64,000 nt of DNA, taken from JBGSUZ01 sp963677505. Its GTDB lineage: Bacteria; Bacillota; Clostridia; Peptostreptococcales; Acidaminobacteraceae. Below are positions 53,029 to 59,917 of this stretch, piece after piece. The notes below the pieces were generated by a model. The model did not search any database. It was not told the DNA's origin and saw only the letters and a list, made by a program, of their open reading frames with translations. A program made the translations under genes and the position numbers. Position 1 is the stretch's first letter. The number at the start of each line of letters is the position of its first letter. The stretch covers positions 1-64,000 of the forward strand of contig CAXXWB010000004.1 in NCBI GenBank assembly GCA_963677505.2, in the 5' to 3' direction.

Positions 53029-53050
53029 AAACCCGCATTTATGCGGGTTT
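53029..53050 (-). terminator. Hairpin between the activator sites and the RidA promoter
   Basis: AAACCCGCAT and ATGCGGGTTT form a 10-bp stem with a 2-nt loop in the sequence (a few bases open in practice), followed on the minus strand by CTTTATTTT. It would stop any transcript arriving from the right just before the sigma-54 promoter, insulating it. Confidence 0.65.
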
Positions 53051-53084
53051 GGCTAATTCTGAGATGTTTTTTCTCTGGTGTTTG

Positions 53085-53118
53085 TCTCAATTTAGGATAT
53101 CATTGTGTCAGTTTGAAA
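53085..53118. promoter_or_regulatory. Paired upstream activator sites of the triple-RidA gene
   Basis: TCTCAATTTAGGA (53085-53097) and TGTCAGTTTGAAA (53106-53118) start 21 bp apart, 65 bp from the sigma-54 promoter, and fit TSTCANNTTGANA. The rest of the 52932-53292 gap holds a possible folded RNA near 53130-53185 and a 13-bp direct repeat near 53204-53230. Confidence 0.6.
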
Positions 53119-53292
53119 CTCAATAACACTATCCCTTGGTCGGAGAAAGAACCCGCAGGCACTATTCCAACTGACGTGCCTCTATTCTAAGTACCAACAG
53201 AAATATTAAGGACAGAAATATTAATTGCCATTCCCGACAAAAAATGATAGCGTGTTAAATGTAATAAAAGCAAAATAATAGGTATAACCGCT

Positions 53293-53409
53293 ATGAATAT
53301 ATACAATAACCCAAAAACTACAAATTCAGAAGTAGAAGAACACTTCCTACAACTTACAAACCCATGCTCGACAGCAAGAAGGGAGACTTATTCGGATGAA
53401 ATCGTATAA
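53293..53409 (+). CDS. Upstream ORF overlapping the EamA gene (38 aa)
   Basis: ATG 53293 opens a frame (starting MNIYNNPKTT, ending SDEIV) whose stop TAA lies 11-13 nt inside the EamA gene. The overlap could couple translation. The ribosome site is weak and no family is recognised, so it may be a leader peptide or chance. Confidence 0.3.
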   Translation: MNIYNNPKTTNSEVEEHFLQLTNPCSTARRETYSDEIV

Positions 53410-54328
53410 AGGGCATTTATTGGTTTTAATCTCTACTTTCGGTTTTGGGATAGTGCCTCTGTTAGCTAAATTCTCATTAGACCAAGGTATGAATGCGGAA
53501 ACTGTCTTAACCTATCGATTTTTGATAGCAGGTTCATTTTTTATTTTTTATTGCCTAAGCAAACAAATTAAATTATATACCGACTTAAAAACCAGTTTAA
53601 AACTACTTACGATGGGACTGCTATATGCATTAGAGTCTTCCATCTTTTTTGAAGCATTTAACCATATATCACCTTCTATTGGACAACTTATTTTTCAGGT
53701 GAATCCAATCATGGTTGCATTTGGTGCCTACTTTGTCTTTAAAGAAAAAATCACAAAAAATATTGTCTATGCCTTATTATTTACTGCTGTAGGTTGTGGT
53801 CTTTTATTCTGGGAACCTTCTGCTCATGTGACTGGACTAGGTGTATTTCTTGTGTTTCTTTCGGCTCTCTTTTACACCTTTTATGTGATAGTTGGTAAAA
53901 AAATGCTTAAGGATATACCGCCTATGGTAGTCACGACTTATACTACCGTAGGTTGCGGTATCTTCTTGTTCTTCTATAGTCTTATCAACGGAAAAATGGT
54001 GCTAGTTACGGAACCTAACATTTTCGGTGTCATAGCAATACTCAGTATTTTTTCTACAATTATTTCTATACTCACCTTTGCCATGGGTCTTCGAATTTTA
54101 GGCGCAACTAAGGCATCCATTATATCTGCAGTAGAGCCAGTCATTACCGTTGTACTCGCTTTTATTCTCTTTGGGGAGAGACTCAATTGGATCCAGATGA
54201 TGGGTGCTTCGCTCATTGTGTTGAGTATATTGGTGATTGAAATGAAATTTAGCGAAAAAACAATCCCCAGTACAAAAACAACAGACCTATCTGAAGCGAC
54301 TATTTCGAACATCGATACATCGAAGTAA
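53396..54328 (+). CDS. EamA/DMT-family transporter
   Basis: This 310-aa protein has an ATG after AAGGGAG. Ten membrane helices lie in two EamA repeats (about 8-140 and 150-285). The start FGFGIVPLLAKFSLDQGMNA and the second-half GATKASIISAVEPVITVVLAFILFGE are family signatures. It probably exports a metabolite; the substrate is unknown. No clear terminator follows; 54329-54527 holds only scraps of possible decayed coding sequence. Confidence 0.9.
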   Translation: MKSYKGHLLVLISTFGFGIVPLLAKFSLDQGMNAETVLTYRFLIAGSFFIFYCLSKQIKLYTDLKTSLKLLTMGLLYALESSIFFEAFNHISPSIGQLIFQVNPIMVAFGAYFVFKEKITKNIVYALLFTAVGCGLLFWEPSAHVTGLGVFLVFLSALFYTFYVIVGKKMLKDIPPMVVTTYTTVGCGIFLFFYSLINGKMVLVTEPNIFGVIAILSIFSTIISILTFAMGLRILGATKASIISAVEPVITVVLAFILFGERLNWIQMMGASLIVLSILVIEMKFSEKTIPSTKTTDLSEATISNIDTSK

Positions 54329-54527
54329 TCTATTACAGCATGGCCTTGGAGATACTCTTTTAGCTGGTAGTAGCTTGGAACTTTCCGTCCTGACTGGTGG
54401 GCTTTCTCAATGAACTCTATTTTTGCCGCCTACTAAACATTCAATCATCCTTTTTTTGAATCCTTGTTTTTCAATACCATCCACTCCCATCAAAACTTGC
54501 TGGGGCCAAGTGGATTAAAACAGCGTT

Positions 54528-54953
54528 TTACCGACGATTCATCTTTAAAACCCAGTAGCATTTCATATTTTGAATTAAGGCAATAATAGCTAACGCTAAA
54601 CCCATGATGTAGTAGGCGCGGTAGCTCTCGGCGGAATAAAGTTTAGAGAACAGTATAGACGCAAGGGTTACAACTCCTGTGCTTAACCAAAGTATCTCTA
54701 TTTTAGGATGAGTCTTTTTCTTTTCAACGGCTAGAAAATGGACAGTCACCGCCGCAAATAATAATATCATTAGAACCGTTATCCCATATTTTATAGCTTC
54801 AAGGGGCAGTTGAGACTCCCATTCTTGATTTAAAAACATGATGTGGCGCATCATGCCCATTCTTTTCATTGAAAATTCTTGAACCGCAATGCCTCCAATG
54901 AGTAAAAGAAATTGAATACCTGTTGCCGCTCGTAAAATATTTTTTAATTTCAT
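54528..54953 (-). CDS. Hypothetical four-helix membrane protein
   Basis: This 141-aa protein has hydrophobic helices at about 5-25, 52-72, 85-103 and 112-132. Met-rich segment SMKRMGMMRHIMF follows TM1. No family recognised. Possible operon partner of nothing visible; it stands alone on the minus strand. Confidence 0.6.
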   Translation of the reverse strand: MKLKNILRAATGIQFLLLIGGIAVQEFSMKRMGMMRHIMFLNQEWESQLPLEAIKYGITVLMILLFAAVTVHFLAVEKKKTHPKIEILWLSTGVVTLASILFSKLYSAESYRAYYIMGLALAIIALIQNMKCYWVLKMNRR

Positions 54954-55071
54954 AATGCCCCCTGAATTCTAAATATGGTAAGCCCTTCTGCTTTAGCTAT
55001 GGGAAATTTTAAAAAGTTTTGGTTTTTTTCGCTTTCCCAGTACAACGCCAAAGCAAAGTTAAGCTTCCCAT

Positions 55072-55782
55072 TTAGTTCTCCAAAACCAAGCTACTTTTCT
55101 CTCTGTTTAAAATAGTTATTGTGTAGTCGCCACCCAAATGGCTCTTAGCATTCTCAGCTAGCTCTTTTAGGGCATTGACCAACTCATTTTCCCTCGTTTC
55201 GTCCACCAATTCAATGCACAAAAAAGCGTTTTGGGTCTTCTCAGTCAGCATAGTTCTGACGGACTCTCGCCAATTCCAACATCGACAAATTGCCCCTGCA
55301 TCGTCTTTGTAGACAATCTCCCCTTCATAAGGTGGTGCACTTTCCTCTGAACCCAAGGTGACAAAGGGCTCAGTGCCATCGGCTAAGGTCAGTTTTACAT
55401 CCCCTACAAAGGTCTCCAAATCTTCTCCGCCGCATGGCAGGGCATACTTTAGAGAAATGGCATTATAGATGTCCACCAAAGGGTTAATAGTGCCGATGTG
55501 GTTGCCGTTGTTCACCCGCTTTAGTAGCGCTTCTATGGAAGACCTAGCACCCTTTTTCGTCTTAAACTTTTGGAAGGCGTCGCGCCACACCTTAATGACT
55601 GAGTTATTGCTGAATTCCGCCTCAGTAAAGTACTTGCCGACTTCCTGTTCTGCCGAAGCCAACAGGGCTTCGTACTTTTCAGTCTCTTTAATCTGATTGT
55701 CAATGCCCCTGATCAGTACAATGCCAATCTTGGCGTTGGGAAAAATCTTCCAAAAGGGTTCTTCGATGATAAACATTTTCAT
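55072..55782 (-). CDS. B3/B4 tRNA-binding-like domain protein
   Basis: The protein is about 236 aa from ATG 55782 (MKMFIIEEPFWKIFPNAK) with TTAGGAGGAAAG upstream. The body matches the B3/B4 domain of phenylalanyl-tRNA synthetase beta chains as found in stand-alone proteins (LVDIYNAISLKYALPCGGEDL; GEIVYKDDAGAICRCWNWRES). Such proteins are thought to be editing or quality-control factors acting on tRNA, but roles are unproven. A ykkC-class riboswitch with terminator lies about 120 bp upstream and faces this gene. Confidence 0.85.
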   Translation of the reverse strand: MKMFIIEEPFWKIFPNAKIGIVLIRGIDNQIKETEKYEALLASAEQEVGKYFTEAEFSNNSVIKVWRDAFQKFKTKKGARSSIEALLKRVNNGNHIGTINPLVDIYNAISLKYALPCGGEDLETFVGDVKLTLADGTEPFVTLGSEESAPPYEGEIVYKDDAGAICRCWNWRESVRTMLTEKTQNAFLCIELVDETRENELVNALKELAENAKSHLGGDYTITILNREKSSLVLEN

Positions 55783-55898
55783 ATACTTTCCTCCTAACAA
55801 AATATTTTGAAGCCAATACTAAACCGAAAATACACACCGTAGTGCCACCAAGGTACTGGACAGCTCCACCATGCCAATGGGCAACAACTTCATGTACA

Positions 55899-56030
55899 TA
55901 AAAAGCCTTGAGAAATATTTGTTAAAATATCTCCCAGGCTTTTATCCTTTCGTGTACATAGTATCCTGTGCGTTTTCTCTTGGACCTGACCAGCGTAAAC
56001 TGCGGAACCCTAGAAAACTGAAGTTTATTG
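55899..56030 (-). ncRNA. ykkC-class riboswitch with terminator, upstream of the B3/B4 gene
   Basis: On the minus strand the ykkC landmarks appear in order: TCTAGGGTTCCGC (56014-56002), CTGGTCAGGTCCAAGAGAAAAC (about 55993-55972, given here as CTGGTC and CCAAGAGAAAA), then ACACGAAAGGATAAAAGCC and GGGAGA (55955-55930). AGGCTTTT pairs with AAAAGCCT (55936-55943 with 55901-55908), forming a terminator with a T-run that competes with the last aptamer helix. Family members sense guanidine (subtype 1) or ppGpp, PRPP and others (subtype 2); subtype cannot be settled by eye. It fills most of the 55783-56107 gap. Confidence 0.82.
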
Positions 56031-56107
56031 AATTGGTAAATTCAGTTGCAACTTTGATTGAGAGCTTCCCCTCCAACATTAAAGTATCTGTACCTCATTA
56101 AAAGAGC

Positions 56108-57421
56108 TCATTTATTCTCAGTCAGCACAAATTTGGTGTTTTTAATGGCTGTTCCACCACTGATTTGGAAGGTCACTGCGGTACAATAACCTGCATTCAA
56201 CGTCAAAATTTTACTCTGACTTGCCACCAGTTTTCCACTGAAATTATAAGCCAAAAGACTGACCTTTACTTTTTTCTCCGTTGGAAAACTGTTCTTAACA
56301 ATCCCAGTTACCGAAAGTTTCCCTGCACTGTCTGGGCTTTCATCTTTTCCAATGAGGTGGTTGGCAGTTGTGATGAGTAGGATTTTGCCTTCCGCACTAT
56401 CCCCATCTACCAAACGAGCCTTGTAGGTCCTAATTTTCTGACCTTGACCTAAAAGCACCGACAAATTGGCAGTAAAGCCTTTGCCAATATTAACCATTCT
56501 ACTGGTGCCTACTTCTATACATTTGCCTGTAAGGTCATACCCCTCAACAATCAAGGTACAAAGCTCTTTTGAAGCTTGGCTTACATTATTCTTAACGACT
56601 GCTTGAACTTTAAATTTGCCTGCATCATAAGCAGCGCTAGCATCCAGTTCCTTTCGATCTACAATCCTGCTGGAAGTGGTCATTAACTGCCACTTAGTCC
56701 CTGATACAATACCATCGACCAGATAGGTTTTTACTTTGTCAATTTGGGCTGGCGCTTTAAACAACACCGACATTTTAGCGGTAAAGCCCGTCCCAATGTT
56801 CACCTTTGAACTGCTAGCCACTTCTATACATTTCCCATTTTTGTCATAGCCCTCAGCCACAAAGGTCACCAACTCAGGGACATTTTCTGGTGTTCCATTT
56901 TTGACGATAGCTTGTACCAGCAATCTGCCTGCATCATAGCTTGCATAAATATTTGGCTCACTTAAGGTGACCATACGCTGTGCCGATGACACCATCTCCC
57001 ACTTGCCACTTAAATCCTTGGCTGAAACTAAATAGGTATGATAAGTTGCAATCTCTGACCCTAGGTTCATGTAGACGCTCAGTTTTTGAGACTGTCCCAC
57101 AGGTAAATTGACTCGGGATAAGGTTTCAACATCGATGATATTGCCCTTGGCGTCATAACCTTCTGCCACTAAGTTGTAGATATTGCGATTCTCTGCATCC
57201 GATTCATTTTTCACTACCAGCGTCACTTTCAGCTTGCCTTTGTTGCCAGAATCCTGATCCTCAGGTAATACCACATGACCGTCTTGACTGACAATGACAT
57301 ATCCATCAACTGCAGAGAGTGGCGGTGGTGGTGTATCTGTCGAAAAGCCTGTATATTCAGGCACTGCATATAGGGTTAAAACGAAAAACAGCAACATCGC
57401 TGCCAAATGTTTTCGATACAT
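56108..57421 (-). CDS. Secreted protein with four FxLYD-like repeats
   Basis: This 437-aa protein has an ATG after AAAGGGG. A signal peptide spans about 1-20 (MYRKHLAAMLLFFVLTLYAV). Four repeats of about 80-85 residues follow with the pattern ASYDAGRLLVQAIVKNG, VAEGYDKNGKCIEV, VNIGTGFTAKMSVL, KTYLVDG. They resemble FxLYD-type beta-sandwich domains of Gram-positive surface proteins. There is no anchor motif. Probably extracellular; binding partner unknown. Confidence 0.78.
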   Translation of the reverse strand: MYRKHLAAMLLFFVLTLYAVPEYTGFSTDTPPPPLSAVDGYVIVSQDGHVVLPEDQDSGNKGKLKVTLVVKNESDAENRNIYNLVAEGYDAKGNIIDVETLSRVNLPVGQSQKLSVYMNLGSEIATYHTYLVSAKDLSGKWEMVSSAQRMVTLSEPNIYASYDAGRLLVQAIVKNGTPENVPELVTFVAEGYDKNGKCIEVASSSKVNIGTGFTAKMSVLFKAPAQIDKVKTYLVDGIVSGTKWQLMTTSSRIVDRKELDASAAYDAGKFKVQAVVKNNVSQASKELCTLIVEGYDLTGKCIEVGTSRMVNIGKGFTANLSVLLGQGQKIRTYKARLVDGDSAEGKILLITTANHLIGKDESPDSAGKLSVTGIVKNSFPTEKKVKVSLLAYNFSGKLVASQSKILTLNAGYCTAVTFQISGGTAIKNTKFVLTENK

Positions 57422-57500
57422 GAAATCACCCCTTTTCCATGTTTATTTATACCCGTTTTTAAGGTGATTTATTCTAATGGGCGTGACGATGATGTCCTTT

Positions 57501-58632
57501 CTATGTTTTTTTCAACTGCTTATTGGCATACATGATTTGATCAATTCTGTGGAGAAAACCAGATACACTGTCTTTGACCGGATTATAAATATCCCCCCCC
57601 GATGCTACAACCAAACTGGTAGTTTTTATCTGACGCTTCATTATACTCATCAAAATTCCTTTGGATTCGGTCCGTAATTTGTTGCCATTTGTTCGAAGTC
57701 TACGTCATGAAAAATCACTACAAATTCGTCCCCACCAAAGCGACCAATCACATCCGTTTTTCTCAAGGCGTTTTTAATAAGCCCAACAGAGGTTTTCAGA
57801 ACAAAATCGCCTTCTAAATGTCCATGTTGGTCGTTGATTTGCTTTAAGCCGTCTACATCTATAAAAATAGCTCCTACACCTTCTAACGAGCCATTTTTAT
57901 GCAGTTGAGCCATGTAATAGTCAAAGGAAAGCCTTGTCCACGCACCTGTGAGACCATCTAGTTGAATCATGCGTTCTTTTATAAAATTATAGACAATGAC
58001 CATAGAAAAAGCGGTGGTACTCCACATGAGCAGGATGCCATAAAAAAGGGTTTGTGCTACTCCACCAATCAGAGGCAAAACACCAAAAATAAATAGAGGT
58101 AAGAACTCTTCACGGATAATTTTCGAACGAAACCTAAAGAGCATGACCATGCCTAGAAATATGTATAAATAAATGGTAAAACCTGCGAAGTAAAACAAGG
58201 GACCTCGGTGATACACATTCTCGTTACTTATGTAAAAAATATAATGGGTAAAAGGAGAGGAAAACGCTAAGACACCATTGACCACCACTAGTCCTCTGAG
58301 CAAGATACTCCTGCGATTTTCTGAGTTTATCTCCAGGGACGACCCCACCGTCTTAAAAAGGAATACCAAAAATAGGTCAGTAGGGGGACCAGTTGCAAAT
58401 AGACACATGTGGAGGGCACTGGTAATGGGTATTAACCAAAGCTCAGGGCGTCCATTAATAACGCAAGTTGCCGCTTCAAAAACAGCTCGAACAATACGGC
58501 TACAGAAGTATATAAAAACATCCGATTCATGGGATCTTGTCTGTCGAGACTTTTAAAGGCTACATAGCAGACAACACCTAACATGATGAACGCTGCTATA
58601 TTGATATCTATTCTTAGAAATGTATCCATCAT
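57501..58632 (-). pseudogene. Membrane diguanylate cyclase (GGDEF) gene with three frame breaks
   Basis: The start is probably ATG 58632 (MMDTFLRIDINIAAF), with GAGG 9 nt upstream. Seven or so membrane helices precede a GGDEF domain with GRFGGDEFVVIF. The frame breaks at an A5 run (58478-58482; one base short or two long), at T3 57678-57680 (one extra base) and at C8 57593-57600 (one extra base). Correcting these gives LPITSALHM-type continuity, then SIGGDIYNPV and the last helix RIDQIMYANKQLKKT to the stop at 57501. So the full-length gene was about 375 codons. As with the hybrid kinase, base-calling errors in homopolymers are possible. Confidence 0.78.
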
Positions 58633-58822
58633 TGGCATTAACCTCGTTTCTTGTGTTACTTCTATATTACCGCCAATTAATAGATAGTTCAAATTTTCAT
58701 TAATCTCAGGTGATTACGACACGCCTTCTGAAGGAGACATTTTAACCCCTGCAATAGCCTATCTCCAAGATGCCACAAAAGCAAAGCCTTTGATATGAAC
58801 GATCAATACTTTACTTTTGTTT

Positions 58823-59437
58823 TTACCAAACATTAATATGAAGTCTTTCGCCTAACTTAACTTCCTTTTGAGGATAGATTTTTGCATCTATTGCCTTATA
58901 ACCAAATGGAATTATGGCTGCAATCTCCAGTTCCTCTGGAATATTTAAAACCTTCTTAACTGCATCTGTATTCTGAGGAATAAAGGTTACACCGTATACG
59001 TCGCTGTCTGCAAGACTTAGCAATATATTCTCAATACAACACCATACAGACGCGAGGCAATTCAAATCATATACTTTCTTGCTAACACTCACTTCTGTTT
59101 TGGGTTTATATACGACTACAAGTAATTCAGGTGCACTTAATATCATTTTTTTTTGCTTTGGAACTGCGTCCAAATACATGTTTTTAACCAATGCTTCATA
59201 CCCCTGAAGGTACTCTTTTAACTCTTCCGTAGCCTCTTCACTCATTTTCTCCGTCTGAGTCAATGCAAAGCGTGTTTTGGCATCATTGACTAAAATGAAA
59301 TCCCATTCCTTTAAATGATTATAACTTGGAGCTTTCAGTCCTGCCTCAAGGGCCTTTTCAACAATCTCAGGCATTACTTTCTCTTGTGAAAAATCTCTGA
59401 TCGTTCTTCTTTTGCTAATGACTTCAACGAACTCCAT
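58823..59437 (-). CDS. Nitroreductase family flavoprotein
   Basis: This 204-aa protein opens with SKRRTIRDFSQEKVMPEIVEKALEAG and has KAPSYNHLKEWDFILV, the usual FMN-binding Arg and Ser-Tyr-Asn cluster, and a C-terminal GYKAIDAKIYPQKEV. ATG follows GGAGGCGAAA. Single gene; natural substrate unknown. A short protein-like scrap on the plus strand (about 58700-58795) upstream shows no start. Confidence 0.88.
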   Translation of the reverse strand: MEFVEVISKRRTIRDFSQEKVMPEIVEKALEAGLKAPSYNHLKEWDFILVNDAKTRFALTQTEKMSEEATEELKEYLQGYEALVKNMYLDAVPKQKKMILSAPELLVVVYKPKTEVSVSKKVYDLNCLASVWCCIENILLSLADSDVYGVTFIPQNTDAVKKVLNIPEELEIAAIIPFGYKAIDAKIYPQKEVKLGERLHINVW

Positions 59438-59510
59438 TTTCGCCTCCAGTATTGACTTATTAACTCTATTTGTGTTTATAAATCCAGCTTAAAAGTATTA
59501 TATCAGAGCC

Positions 59511-59746
59511 TCAATCAGAGAACAAGTGTTCTATGTCAACTTCCTCGCAATAATTCCCATGAGCTTGGAGTAAATCCGTAATAGATTCAACCGTATAGCA
59601 CTGCTCCCAATTGGGTTTAAGTGGACCATTAGCATCATGTTAGAAATATGTTCATTATCCCAGAAATCCTCTTGGGTTTTGTTATTTTCAAAAAGGGCTA
59701 GTGATTTATGAGACTCAAAGACTTGGACTAATTTTTAAATGTTCAT
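59511..59746 (-). pseudogene. Degraded small gene (start kept, early stop and frameshift)
   Basis: ATG 59746 has AGGAGGG upstream, but codon 4 is TAA. The same frame then reads SLALFENNKTQEDFWDNEHI and ISNMMLMVHLNP, which is protein-like. A base missing near 59608 (CCAATTGGG) would move it to NWEQCYTVESITDLLQAHG and on to a stop at 59511. The FW-DEHIS-MML-AHLNP pattern recalls a segment near the N-terminus of some class I methyltransferases, but the identity is unsure. The remainder of 59438-59917 shows only a terminator. Confidence 0.4.
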
Positions 59747-59876
59747 TTATGCCCTCCTGTTCTAACTACAAGTATACCCACGATTTTGTCTAAAAGCCTG
59801 CTTTTTTGCACTTCCGCCACCATAGGTGATTAAACAATTCCCCTGGGCCTAGAATAAATTTATCTGACAATAAAAC

Positions 59877-59916
59877 AAAAACAGTGCATGCCAATTTTCT
59901 AGCATGCACTGTTTTT
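59877..59916 (-). terminator. Terminator of the SLH protein gene
   Basis: AAAACAGTGCATGC pairs with GCATGCACTGTTTT; the minus strand ends in T-rich sequence. It lies directly beyond the stop of the large surface protein. Confidence 0.85.
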
Positions 59917-59917
59917 C

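Noticed and set aside
53130..53185. Folded RNA resembling a riboswitch upstream of the EamA gene
   Set aside because: No known riboswitch consensus could be matched by eye, so it is reported only as part of a finding.
53974..54312. Minus-strand ORF of 112 codons inside the EamA gene
   Set aside because: Fully antisense to a well-supported transporter gene and without a ribosome site.
54340..54500. Minus-strand protein-like scrap (for example KAHQSGRKVPSYYQLKEYL)
   Set aside because: It has several frame breaks and runs antisense into the EamA gene without a stop; too weak to list as a pseudogene.
55871..56101. Plus-strand ORF of 76 codons, first read as a possible HPr-like remnant
   Set aside because: The same bases on the minus strand form a clear ykkC-class riboswitch and terminator, which explains the sequence better.
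58694..58797. Plus-strand coding-like scrap of about 33 codons
   Set aside because: No start codon, bounded by stops, and no family recognised.
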